In this document: positions 20,701 to 32,099 of the stretch, piece after piece | Position numbering within the stretch: position 1 is the first letter of the stretch | Layout: the number at the start of each line of letters is the position of its first letter | DNA from: Polytrichum commune | Lineage: Eukaryota > Streptophyta > Polytrichopsida > Polytrichales > Polytrichaceae | Direction of reading: 5' to 3' | Assembly (NCBI GenBank): GCA_950295325.1 | Contig: OX485803.1 | Location: 77,205,554-77,269,553 of the forward strand | DNA: 64,000 nt | Made by a program: the position numbers and the translations under genes | The notes under the pieces: generated by a model | Seen by the model: only the letters and a program-made list of their open reading frames with translations | Databases searched by the model: none | What the model was told of the DNA's origin: nothing

Positions 20701-21553
20701 CATTTGTAAATAATTATATCATACTTAGTATCACCTACATTACATAATCTATATATTATGCCTATTGTCAAGCAAATTGAATATTTTCATCTGGAAATGT
20801 AATGCCTCTAATGACATTACCATTATGTTGTAATTCTATGCTATATGATTGTGGATAGTCTCCCTCCTTGCAATGGTGTAACATGATAGCCTACCAATAT
20901 ACCATTTGTTTGTTTCGTCATTGAATATCTCCACCAACTTTCCAACCAATGACCCATCAATGCCGATTGTTCCAAATTCTAACTCGCTTCTAGTCACTTG
21001 CGAAGCACAATTCCTACATGAGGTGGAATCATAACTAGATAAAATTAGACAGTTTCTTGTGGGCTCTCACAATTTCATGGTCATGGCTCTTAGCTCGTGT
21101 GTGAAGTGGCCCTTAGCAAGTAAGGGTAACCAACTAGTTATTTAGTAAGTAGAGTAAGGGTAACCAACTAGTTATTTGGTAAGTAGAGTAAGGGTTACCA
21201 ACCAACTAGTTATTTAATAAGTAGAGTAAGGGTAACCAACTACAGTAGTTATTTAGTATGTAGAGTAAGGGTAACCAAATAGCTAGTTAGTAAGTAGGCC
21301 TACCTAGCTGCCTAGCCCACCGAGCCCGCCTAGCCACTAGGCCCGACACCACCCTCAAGCTAGCCTCCCCGAAAAAAGACATGAGGCCCACGGCCCTACC
21401 CCGCCTTGGTGGCAAGCACCACCCCCACCCCCCTCGCCACCTAGGATCATTGAGGCCCTTGGATGGGCCTTGGTGGATCAACGGTCCGGATGCACCATGC
21501 TCGCGAAATCAAGAGGCTCATTCACAACGCCTCAGTGACGGGGTTGTCCACAC

Positions 21554-22133
21554 GGCATGTTTAGCATTGCAAATGCACTCTGTTCCGACTCTGCCCATTT
21601 TTAGGGGACACTCTTCTTGAGCAGCCTATACAAAGGGCTTGCCAAGTGTGGATAGAATGCATGTAGTGATTAACTACATGTAGGTTGAACGCAAGTTGGG
21701 TAGATTTTGTCCTATGATTAACATATTAGAAAAATTTATGCAATCTATAAGAACATTTAAAAAAAGAAGGTAAATATGTACATGTATATTTACTTATTTA
21801 GGCACATAGCATATCCTACATACAAATGCATGTACTCTAAATCATTTTTCATTCATTCATGACTTTGAATTGAGCTTTCCTATACACCGAATTCCCTAAA
21901 ATTGAGGCATTTTGATGATTGTTTCATTTAGGTCATCTAGCCCAAGAATTTCTAGTAAAATTAGACTTAAATGTTTTGAATAGTTTCCACCCAACCTACT
22001 ATTAGCTTACGGTAATCATAGGAACGATTGTACGCCTTGACAGTTCTTGGTGTTGGGAACTCTTGGGCCACGGCCACTTTTTGGGATCAGGTTTGATTCC
22101 TTTGGTTGATAATCACATGTCCATGATTATATA
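21554..22133. other. unassigned AT-rich stretch
   Basis: No gene, RNA or repeat was recognised between the Mutator-like element and the next MITE. Confidence 0.4.
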
Positions 22134-22469
22134 CTACACTAAATATGATATCTAGTGTCACCAATTCTAATTGTCTTGCTCGATACTAATTGTACATTGT
22201 GGTATAGTGTCACCAACACTAAATGTTAACCCAACATTATTTGTCATTCCTTTGTAAATTTTTCGGAGGATTACAGATTTACAGTGTTCCAATTATTCTC
22301 ACTTACCAAGTGATTTTTCATCACAAGTTGTTGACAAGAGAAGGTAGAGTTTTGGCCACCGGATGAACTCATCCATCACCCATGACAATATTTGCTCACT
22401 TACTCATAAGAAGTGTCACCTGAAAAGTTACCATAGTGACATATGGCACAAAACATCATATCTAGTGTA
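22134..22469 (+). mobile_element. CTACACTA-ended MITE, copy a
   Basis: It starts CTACACTAAATATGATATCT and ends in the inverted form (ATCATATCTAGTGTA). The interior landmarks TAGTGTCACCAACACTAAAT, CCCAACATTATTTGTCATTC and TCATCCATCACCCATGACAA recur at 30842, 51562 (inverted), 52566 (partial, inverted) and 63611. It is about 336 bp. The tip is itself palindromic (CACTAAATAT/ATATTTAGTG). The superfamily is uncertain. Confidence 0.8.
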
Positions 22470-22489
22470 ACTTAGTTCATGCATGCCAA

Positions 22490-24210
22490 TGGAACATTTC
22501 TGAGGCTTGAGCTTCAACCCTACTTGGATAAGCTTCTAAAAGAAAGCATGTAGGTCTTTGGTGCAATCCCCGAATAACTTTTGAGTTCACACTAATGTCG
22601 TCTACTTAAACTAAGGCACGTTGCCATAATAGGTTGCCTAATACCACATCTATTAATCTTTAAAATGTGCTTGTGGCATTGCACGATCCAAAGGGCATGG
22701 GCATGGTGGTGTATTTGTGTAACCCTTCCCTACACACGAAAGTTGTTTTCCCCTTATAAGACTCATCCATGGGTACCTGCCAAAAGCCCGCAACGAGATC
22801 AAGGTAGGAATATACGATGCCCCCCTAGAGTTGATCCAATGTGTCATCAATTATGGGCAATGGGTAGGTTTCCTTCTAGGTGAGTGAGTACAAGCATTGG
22901 TAATCTACACAAAAACAAACGGGTTGTCACATCCTTTCTTGTGACTAGCACCATGGGTGAGGCCCATGGGGATTGCAATGGTCTAGCCATTGACTACGTC
23001 TACAATTTGTTTACTTCTATTCTAATAATTTCTTTCTTTCTTTATGGCTTTCTTGTGTAGCATATTGCTTCACTAGTTTGCCTTTAGTCTCAATGTTGTG
23101 AGTAGCCATGTGAGTCTTTCCCAAGTCAGTGGGCCCAAGACTAAACATTTCCAAATTCCGCATAATCGATTTGGCTATGTAGTTTTTTTGCTCAATAATC
23201 AATGTCCTTCCTAGTTGTAGTTCCGAGTCTTCCGACATTACTATTAGAAATTGTTCTTTGTCTGCAGGGTGATGAGTATTGGCTTTATGTCTTCTTGTAC
23301 ATGTGTGATGGCAAACGACACTTCAAATTGGTGATGTATGAACAATTCGGGAGTTTCAATTCCCAATCCACCAATTGGGGGGACGCAAGTAAATCACTCA
23401 CCTTTGTCAATGGTATGCTTCAAGTTCTAGCTAAAAGTTGCCTTTTTCTTACCTTCAATGGGTGTCTAAGTGGCTTCGTAACGAGGAGCTTCAATTCAAC
23501 CTTATGTGCTCGATCATACATCCCATGTGCCATGAGGCAATGGTGGTTGCATGTCTATTTGCATAAGGGTTTTACTTCGACATAGTGTCCTTCTAGGCAT
23601 ACTATTGTCATGTGTGTATTATGGAGTTTCTATGAGAATGGCGCAATTTCACAGTCTTTGGTCACTCTACTTAATAAGAATTGGTGTGACACATGTATGG
23701 GGCATTCTCCCACCGCTCTTGGCTTGGTAATATCCCAAAGGTGTAGTTGTTGGTTTTGCACTTCGAAAGTAGAAAACACGTCCAATTCAAAGATTTATTT
23801 GTCTTGCCAACCCTTGGAGTTGGATTTTGAAGTTGTTTACATGAGATATATGCTTGCATCGTTACACTTTTCAACTAAGCTATCACAAGTTTGTGTGTCA
23901 TCCTCATGGTGAGGGTTTACGATTGTATGTCTAGTGTACATCATGTTTGCTCCAACCAATCCAATCCCAAGAGAATTTGGTCACATGTGCTGACTAGGGC
24001 TTGGACCCCTGCTACCACCCCTTGCACCCCAATTTGTACATCAACCATCCCTTTCAGTTTGTTGGTGTTGCATCAACAATGATCACATTCATGTGTGGTG
24101 CATCAACGACTTTTATTTTGAATAAGGATGCAAGTTGCACTGGTGTGAGATAACAACCTATGTCAACAATGCATGGCCTTTTGATGCCCTTGATGACACA
24201 TCGTTATGAT
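22490..24210 (-). pseudogene. Ty3/Gypsy-type protease-RT fragment (decayed)
   Basis: On the - strand, from 24200 downward: an aspartic protease relic (IVDIGCYLTP near 24170-24140, then ILLGLDWLE at about 23976-23950); a pre-RT segment with TDLGKTHMATHNIETKG near 23130-23080; SPWASPMVL near 22955; then RT blocks LDLVAGFWQVPMDES, FVCREGLHKYTTMPMPFG (about 22810-22690) and a VDDI catalytic block at 22605-22594, where a stop codon stands just before VDD. Many frameshifts and stops are present. No flanking LTRs were seen, so this is a fragment and not a whole element. Confidence 0.8.
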
Positions 24211-26509
24211 CTAAGATTAATTTCCTTACCTTGAGCATGTTTCCTTTACACACAATTCATTAGCTTGAAACATGCTGACATGAATTTTGATTCAATGTGT
24301 ATGGGTTTGTAAGAGATGATTTTTTCCATCACCCATTCATGATGGAGCATTTTAGTTTATAGGTTTTTCAACTATTACATCAAATTTTTTGGCCGTAACC
24401 TTGGATTTCAACTTTGGGATTATATCTAAAACATAGGGTCTGTAGTTAGGATGGACAAACAATCGGGGGAGGCTTAAAACGTGGTTTGTATAACATCTCG
24501 GTGTCATATATAAGTTTTATTAGGACAATGACATGATTATCTCATGTTACTTCATATTTGAATTGATAATTGGGTTATGATTTATAGGGTAAAGTCTCAC
24601 AAACTCTCATAGCATTACATACAATTGTGGTAGTCACTCAATTCACACTTTTTACCCCTAGCAATAGTATGACACTGAATTCATTTTAATTTTACCAAGT
24701 GTGGTGCTCAAGCATAGGCACAACTGTCAACAATAGTCTTGCATTTACTATCCCATTTTTTTCTCTTTACCAAACCAAGGACATTTTGTTATAGTCAATA
24801 GTCTTGAATTAATCAACTTGGAAATGGCAATGCAGTCATCCTAACATGGTTTTTGATATTCCTTCATTATTTTTTGATCTAATTAAATTGTCAAAAAAAT
24901 TCTTTTACCGAATCTCGGCCAGTACATTCCTCATTTGTAACCACAAAGGAAATATTGTCACCACAATATTGTCAATGGATCATGACAAGGTTTCTTAATT
25001 CATTCTCTTTAATTAATATCTATTATGATCTCAAGTTACCAATTTTTTTCTAATTTTTATCCATCAATCCAATCCCGAGACTATAGCCTAGTCAATTGAA
25101 TTACCGTGATGCATACAAATCCAAATCACTTAGTAACTTTCAAAACTTGCTGGAATCCAATCTTTACCGGCTATTGGCTTCCTCAAGGACCTCTCACAAT
25201 CCATAGCCTTTCCGTGGTAACCCTCACCCTTCCACAAACTACTGACCTTTCATGAGCCTCCTATCTTCTACATACGTCATCTCCAACAATCAATGTAGAA
25301 TCTCTGATATACTTCAGTGACATACATTTGCTAGTTTCTTCTTGAAATTGAATGTTGTTTCAATTCCTGCCGAAACAAAAACAAACCCCCAAAGAAAATG
25401 TCAAAAACTCTCAATGCAAACTCTCCCCAAATTCTTAGTGTTAGGAGATGTCTGCAGAGTGAGCGGGGCTTACTAAAAAGAACAACGAGAAGCCTCTTCA
25501 AGCTAAACCAAAACAAATGATGCACTCTACAAACACCTTAGAAACACGCACAAATTAGTTTGACATGTACGATATGGATTCACGAGTTTGGTATCACTCA
25601 ATAGAATATTTAGCCCTCACTAATTTTGGGATTCGGCAAAATAGTGTGTGTTACCGGAATTAGTACCACGTGCACTAAATTAGTGGAGTACAGAGCGACC
25701 TCGGGAGAAGGTGACCATTTAAGACCCGTCGACTGTGATGCCAAATCAGCATGGGAGCTTCGGTTCTCCTCCACTCAGGCTCAACAGATTCTTGGCTTCT
25801 GGTCCTTTGGCTATTCGCTCTGCCAAAGCCTTTCAAGCTTAACCGATTCGAGTGGGTCACTTAAAAGCGATTCTTGGGAGCCGATCCAAAGCCTTTTGTT
25901 TTTTCTATGGCGTGCATCATGGTTGTTGTAATAGTGGAAGCGAAGGTATCAACTCCACTAACTTACAAGGATCGAGTGGCCTTAGCTTGCCCTTGGTTGT
26001 GTGTGGTTGTAAATTTCATACATCTCCATGTTCGTGGATTTCGTAACCGTCTAGATGCATAGTCTAGGTTTAGGGTTAGAAGTGAGGATGTGTTTCACAT
26101 TTCCATGTGCCCCTATTGAACATTGGAAGCGTACGTTGTCCTCTAGTTCCAAACTTAGTTGTTTCATACGGTGTTTGAATGATGAAGGTCTAGTGGCATG
26201 CAACTCAAGGTGGATTCTCCCTACGTGGAATTTTACTTAGAGCGATCCACATGGAAAACAACTACACTAGTATGTGCAATTAGGTTGTCTTCACGAATAG
26301 GTGGCCTCTTTACTTAACGGAATGTAAGTGAGATTGCTCTGGTCACTTCAAAAAGGGCATGTTGGAAGTACTACTACATTGTTTATGGTACTTAGTGTCA
26401 CTTACCTTGTTTTGAGGCATATGCTAGGTTACACTAATGATCAACAACCTCCCCATCATTGTCACCTCATGACATTTGGTGTCCAAATGTGCTCACTAAT
26501 ACCTTGGCA
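24211..26509. other. unassigned intergenic stretch
   Basis: No coding region is recognised. The overlapping frames at 25626-26240 are short and lack any familiar motif, though the base composition of 25640-25910 is more GC-rich than its surroundings and could be a promoter or LTR scrap. No inverted repeats were seen. Confidence 0.4.
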
Positions 26510-27640
26510 CCAATATACAAGGTGTATGCCTATACTACACAACAGTCTACAAATTGACTAAAAATGTACACAAATGACACTTAGCATTTGTATGCTCAAG
26601 AACATCTTCTCTCGCATACTAAAATGTAAACATGTGACACTTGCCATTAGTATGCTCAATAATATCTTCCACTTGCATCTCAAAGACAAAACAATCATCT
26701 CAATCAACCAAATGTGCTACGCTAAATGTAATGATGTAAATAGATTTAAACTTAAAGAGTCACTTATGTTGACGATCAACATCGTATTGGCAATTAGCGG
26801 AAGTGGCACTTTGAGACCTCTATGTGGCATCTAAGGTAGAGGGTGCTTAAACCAACACTTCAAGCTATTGCACATACATATGGCTATGTGGTTGATATAA
26901 AAAATATCTATTCATATTAGCCTTTGGGCTAAACATAGGTATCAAGAAATAAAATATATTTTTAGTCTAAATTATATATTTGATGAATATTCAAAGTCAA
27001 AACTATTAGCTTCCTTAAACCAATCCATAGGCCCTGTGTATGACAACCTCGCATATGACGAGGACCCCCACCTTCATTGCCTAGAACCAACACAACATAG
27101 TTGGGCACTAAACCCAAACTACATCAAAGCCCAAGTAGTTATGGTATGCAAAGCCACACGGCTACCTCCATGATCCCACCCGGTTCGCTTGCAAAACCAT
27201 CACCTTGCATCCTGGGAACCGATCCCCTTGCATCCCGAAAACCAACCCCCTTGCATCCCGGGAAATGGCCATGTTGTGCTTTGTTGGCCTACCTCCTTGG
27301 CGTTGTGAATGGAATGGCTAGAATAGGCATTGACAAGCCACCCTAATCCCACCTTGAACCAACCCGAGATAGAGTAGAGCCCGTTACCTACCCTACATGA
27401 AGGTAGTGGAGGTTGCTATGAGATGGCACCACTAATGACACCTAAAACCGTCACTATGTGGGCCCAGACACTCCTACACCGCCGGGTACGGTTCAAGGTT
27501 GTAGAATGTTGACAATTGGGAGACGTTTATAGGTGTTGGTTTTAGTTGGGGTGTTGGTTTGAGCACCCTCTACCTTAGTTCAGGGCTTTGCAAATAGTGT
27601 ACGTGACACTAAATACCATAACCGGTGTACTACTAAACCT
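26510..27640 (+). repeat. dispersed repeat D2, copy 2 (split)
   Basis: It matches 2659-3018 but is interrupted by the TIR element at 26834-27575. The left part carries CATACTAAAATGTAAACA and ACTTATGTTGACGA; the right part resumes GCAAATAGTGTACG after the insertion. Confidence 0.75.
26834..27575. mobile_element. TA-flanked TIR element, 742 bp
   Basis: The left end AGGTAGAGGGTGCTTAAACC and the inverted right end match at all but one of the first 20 positions, and GTTGG/CCAAC continues the repeat. TA lies on both sides (26832-26833 and 27576-27577). The uninterrupted repeat at 2971-2980 has a single TA at this point, which confirms the insertion site. It encodes no transposase. It resembles Tc1/mariner-type non-autonomous elements. 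Confidence 0.85.
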
Positions 27641-27907
27641 GTCGTAGTAGGTAGCACTCTTGGAATCTTATTAGTGTAACAACTTCCAAACCAAAATCAC
27701 CGGCCAGGCGGTTGGATTTTCTGACAAAGGACTTTGTCATAGGAGCTTAAATAACTATCCCATGGCCGGAAGGTTAGTAGTATCATTCCAGAAGGCAAAT
27801 CAGAAGGCCATGAAGCACAGTACTTCATGGAAATATATTGTACATTCGATCCACGCTCCCTGCTTAACTAACATGGTGGATGGTTGCTAAATTGTAACGT
27901 TTTTTTG

Positions 27908-28135
27908 ACTACACTGATTATCCCAATTAGTGTGTGTTAATATTCAGAGTTACGTAGTGCTACTACTATATCATGAGAATGTAATAGTTTACCAAGTAAA
28001 AGTCATTTATGTTTTATAATGTCTAAACACCCTATCGAACTTTTGCTAGTAAAAAATTGAACTCATGAGTAAGATATTATTGCATTGTGTAAACTATGAG
28101 TAGTAGCACACACTAATTGGGGTGATTAGTGCAGC
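27908..28135. mobile_element. short MITE, about 228 bp
   Basis: ACTACACTGATTATCCCAAT at the left pairs with the inverted right end GCTGCACTAATCACCCCAAT, and both continue TAGTGTGTGYTA (about 32 bp of terminal repeat). The interior is AT-rich. No certain target duplication was found. Confidence 0.75.
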
Positions 28136-28439
28136 CTACTTCCCGTAGGTTATGGAACACGTGATCACACATCACATTGAATTTCTTCTTTGGCTTCGTG
28201 ATTGCACCAAAAGTAGTGAGATCCCCCCCCCTTTCCCCTTACAGCAAACTAAACAAGGGGTAAGAAAAACCAACAAACAATGTGGTTTGGTGGGTCAATG
28301 TCAAGAACAATGGCCATGATAGCTCCTCTCTTGTGACCTAGCTCAAATTTTTAAGGATTGCATCATATTGCCAACTTTAAATTTGGATCAAACAAAGAAA
28401 AAACCAAATGGCAGTCTTCATTGTGCATTGTGCGGCCAA

Positions 28440-28765
28440 CATGCATATTCTCATGTTTCCAAATATAAACATTATGCTACAAGATGCTTAGCAAATCCAA
28501 AGAAGGCCATAGTTGATTTCCTCATACTTTTTGGAGCTCGTATAAACATCTTATCTCCATCAAAGTGAAGAGTCTCATGCTCATTAACCCCTTCCCCTCC
28601 AAATTATGTTGATTGTTGAACCTAGACTGGTTATCATATGTTGAACATATAATCCAATCCCTTTTAGACACATGTCTTTTTGGTATCCATTCTTAAAGCC
28701 ACACCTAGCCAAACACCATTCAAATACAGGTGTCCGATGAGGATAAAAAATAAATTGAATAAGGT
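28440..28765 (+). repeat. dispersed repeat D1, copy 3
   Basis: It carries AGATGCTTAGCAAATCCAAA, TTTTTGGAGCTCGTATAAAC, ATTGTTGAACCTAGACTGGT and AGCCACACCTAGCCAAACAC, in the same order as copies 1 and 4. An open frame at 28368-28568 runs into it and is not considered real. Confidence 0.65.
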
Positions 28766-29246
28766 TTGTTTTCCTTCTATGCTTTGAAGTGGATATCGCA
28801 ATGAAATGAAAACATTTTAAAGTCCGGGAAGTCGAAATGGCTATGGGGTTTTAATGAAGATTTTATATGTTGAAGGAAAATTCAACATACTACGAGAAAG
28901 ATACCATAACATTACTAAGTTGGCAAGTTGTGTTTAGCTACCTTGACTTCAAGTTTAGTTTGAAGCATTGGGATTCCCACATCCGGAGGCTATATTGTCG
29001 AATCTATTGCGGACTCGTGAACACAACTCATGAACTCAGTAATGTTATATCACACCATGACCATACAAACAATAATGTAAGTAACCAAATAACATCCGCA
29101 TACTTTACATGGAGACCATGTAACCTTACCACCAAGCATTTCAATGCATGATATCATGTGCATCATGTCATTTATCAAATCTTTCAAGAAGCGTAACTAA
29201 TATCTGCAATGGGTAGGATCATGCACTCATCACGATTCATCTTTTG

Positions 29247-29290
<44 letters not shown>

Positions 29291-29904
29291 AACCAAAAAG
29301 CTAAGGGGATTGTTAAATCAACCATAAAGACGCATCACATGGTCACATGAGTTGTCGAATTTTGAATTTTCATCGCACACTTGAAGAGGAGCAAGATATC
29401 AACTCTATGTTAGAATCAATAAACTTAGCCAACTAAAATGAATTTAACAACTTGGCCAAAACTTGTGTATGCGTCTCCATGGTTGTCTTAACTAGTGTGG
29501 TCAATTTAACAATCTCCAAAGCTCAAATGTTTTATTACTTCATTATCCGTTTTGGATTTCAAGTATGAAATCCCCACTATTGAAGAAGAATGTGCACTGA
29601 GGTCCATAATTGTAGAGAAAAAGGAACGTTACCCATAGATCTTTAATGAACACGGGAAGCGAGGAAACTACCACCAGATATTTGGAAGGCATATCAATAA
29701 TGTAAGAACTTTGAGAAGTCTTTTGTGAACAGAAGTGTGTTAGGTGATGAGTAGACCGGTGCCAAATGAAGGTCTTGGAACTTATGACAAGAGAGAGTCT
29801 TTTGAGTTGTCAAGGTCGTCGTGAGGGAACGAGACCCCGGTCTCTCATGCCATATGGATGAAAGCAAGGTTTGGCTCTCATCCAACTTTGGAAACTAAAG
29901 TAGA
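28766..29904. other. unassigned stretch with CA/TA microsatellite
   Basis: A (CA)n run followed by (TA)n lies at about 29250-29290. No gene is recognised. The - strand frame 29885-29694 is short and without motif. Confidence 0.45.
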
Positions 29905-30235
29905 TGGGTCTTAAATGGTCACTTTTTCCAACTAGTCCACTTCTTTTGGGATATGAAATACACAATTAGTACAAGATGGTTAGCAAAACCAAATCAAGGT
30001 CATAGTCACTTTCCTCATTTTGTTTGGAGCTCATGCGAATGTTTTATTTATCATAGGTTCTCTTAGTTAAGTGGACAATGGAACTTTAAATGCTTATCAT
30101 ATTTTAAACATGTAGTTCAATCTCTTTTATATACATGCCTTCTTTTCGGATATCTATTCTTGGAGCCACACCTAGTACATATCACTTGAATTTGGATATA
30201 CGATAAGATAACCACCAAATTAGGCATGTGTACCT
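29905..30235 (+). repeat. dispersed repeat D1, copy 4
   Basis: It contains GTCTTAAATGGTCACTTTTT, ATTAGTACAAGATGGTTAGC, TTTGTTTGGAGCTCATGCGA and GGAGCCACACCTAGTACATA. The copies at 2155 and here share the longest upstream match. Confidence 0.7.
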
Positions 30236-30841
30236 TATTGCTTTAAACACCTTTGGTTTTTGTGGAGGGGGCTTGTAGGGGGTTAGATGACCACCTCAAC
30301 CCCACCTCTAATAAGCATTTTGTGATCCCAAATTTTCCACCTCACATCATGTTTTGCGGTTGTTACAAAGTGAGGAAATTTGTGGTCATAATTAGGCTAA
30401 GTATTTGCAAATAGTTCAAAGTTCCCAAGAGGTGATAGAACCTTGGAACCTAAGTCATGGATCACTTCACATATAATCCATTAGTGATAATGAATAAGAT
30501 GTTCCTCTGAGCTCCAAACTTATGGGAATAGTGGCTACGACCTCAATTTGGAGGTGCTAACCCATCTTGTGCTAAGGGTAGTTTCCATGTAGGTTGCTTG
30601 CCCACTAGAATCTAGATAACAACGGGTTGGCGGTGTTCTCGTGTAGATAAGCACAAGCCCCCAACCAACCACATTCCGGTGGCCTACTAGAATGTGGAGG
30701 GTTGTAGACATGGGCTACTAGACTTCCATACTCACACTAACACACTTTCTAACCTCCAAGTGCCAAACACTGAAGGATTGAAGATTGATTTTAGGAGGAG
30801 GAGGTTAGTAGGTGGGACCCGATTTGGGAAGATGAGAGTAG
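30236..30841. other. unassigned stretch
   Basis: No coding or RNA feature recognised. Short CCTACTAGAATNTGG-like strings recur (30600-30690), without a clear repeat structure. Confidence 0.4.
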
Positions 30842-31177
30842 CTACACTAAATATGATATTTAGTGTCACCGATTCTAATTGTCAAGCTCAATATTAATTG
30901 TAAACCGCAGTGTAGTGTCACCAACACTAAATGTTAAGCCAACATTATTTGTCATTCCTTGTAATTTTTTTTTGGGGGGGGGATAATAGATTTATTGTGT
31001 TGCAATTACTGTCACTTTCCAAGTGATTTTCCATCCAAATTTCAATCATCCATGACAATATTTCATCACAAGTTGATAAGAGAAGGTAGGGTTTTGGCCA
31101 GTGGATGAATTCATCCATCACCCATGACAATATTTGTTCACTTATTCATAAGAATTGTCATCCGAAAAGTTGCCATA

Positions 31178-31949
31178 TAGTCTAACCTCGTTAATACAAC
31201 ACCCTCGATATTACGACACATTTTTGCACATTTTTAAACCCTAAACCCTAAACCCTAAACCCTTTTTAGTTCAAAACTCCCTCTTTTGTACGACTACGAC
31301 ACTCGATAATGCGACATTTAGAATCTCCGTTTTGTCATATTAAAGAGGTAGTTAATGCTAAAATTCCTTTCATCTATACAATGTACATCTAAAATACATC
31401 CATTTTCACTTGGGAACTACTTGGGAACTTCACTTATCATTGGAAACTTAATGATAATTAGGATTACTAGAGTAGAATGGGCATGGTTGGGGTTAAAGTG
31501 GCCTCCTACTTAGTATGTTGCCTTGTACATGGGTGATATAGTATCACCGGTATCTTGATGCCAAACGTCATGCATCATTGTTGTCTAATTTTTCATCAGA
31601 GAACTCTTTATATTTTGGTGTTAATGAAATTATGAATTTCAAAAGTTAGTAGGGAATTTAGATATGACAATTGTTAACCTGGGTAGGCAACACCAAAGAT
31701 CTTTGGAATCCTATTTCAAGAGTTCTTGAGAATATTTGTATTTGTTTAAAGTTATAAGTTATTATTTCATACCATCCATATTGCTTAAACTCGTTGTATA
31801 TATTTTAAAGCTCATATTACTTATGTTTTCATATTCCCTCAATAGTACGACAATTTTATGCCATTTGTCATATTAATGAGAAGACGACACCTCGATAATA
31901 CAACTTTTTTTGTGTTTCCCAAACGTGTCATACTAAAGAGGGAGAACAA
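31178..31949. mobile_element. pogo/Tc1-like non-autonomous element, 772 bp
   Basis: It is flanked by TA (31176-31177 and 31950-31951). The left tip TAGTCTAACCTCGTTAATAC and the inverted right tip TTGTTCTCCCTCTTTAGTAT are imperfect inverted repeats. Subterminal phrases such as CTCGATATTACGACAC, CTCGATAATGCGACA and CCTCGATAATACAAC recur in both orientations, a pattern seen in plant Emigrant/Lemi-type elements. No transposase is present. It holds the telomere-type array at 31236-31263. Confidence 0.75.
31236..31263. repeat. interstitial telomere-type repeat, 4 units
   Basis: Four exact AAACCCT units, the plant telomere repeat, inside the pogo-like element. At 28 bp it is far too short to be a chromosome end and has non-telomeric DNA on both sides. 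Confidence 0.85.
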
Positions 31950-32099
31950 TATGACATTAAATATCATATTTAGTATGATTGGCACATATAAACCCTGCCC
32001 CATCGGATTCCATGTACATTTGGATGAGTTTATCCTTATTCCCACTAGAATCTAGTGGGTGATGGCCTACATGGAAACTCACTTTCACATCCTAGGAGA

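Larger units (their letters stand above)
19271..21543. mobile_element. Mutator-like element with ~0.5-kb inverted arms
   Basis: The ends CCCGTCACTGAGGCGTTGTG and its inverted counterpart at 21543 are perfect. TTGTCCACAC flanks both sides (19261-19270 and 21544-21553), a 10-bp duplication in the Mutator range of 8-11. The arms run about 19271-19797 and 21055-21543; they are near-identical apart from small deletions in the right arm. Each arm contains the same frame in opposite directions (19332-19544 + and 21481-21287 -) and the same 34-bp array. The core holds one Harbinger-like MITE (19719-20216) and dispersed repeat D1. No transposase is present, so it is non-autonomous. Confidence 0.85.
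30842..31983 (+). mobile_element. CTACACTA-ended MITE, copy b, split by insertion
   Basis: The left part, 30842-31177, follows copy a closely. The right tip (GACATTAAATATCATATTTA at about 31953-31972) is separated from it by the element at 31178-31949. Rejoining at the duplicated TA restores the expected ...CCATATGACA... end. Confidence 0.8.

Noticed and set aside
25626-26240. Possible small gene on the + strand
   Set aside because: Several overlapping short frames of 60-100 codons with no motif, no splice-linked continuation and no homologue I recognise.
31236-31263. Chromosome-fusion telomere remnant
   Set aside because: Only four units, one orientation, inside a transposable element.
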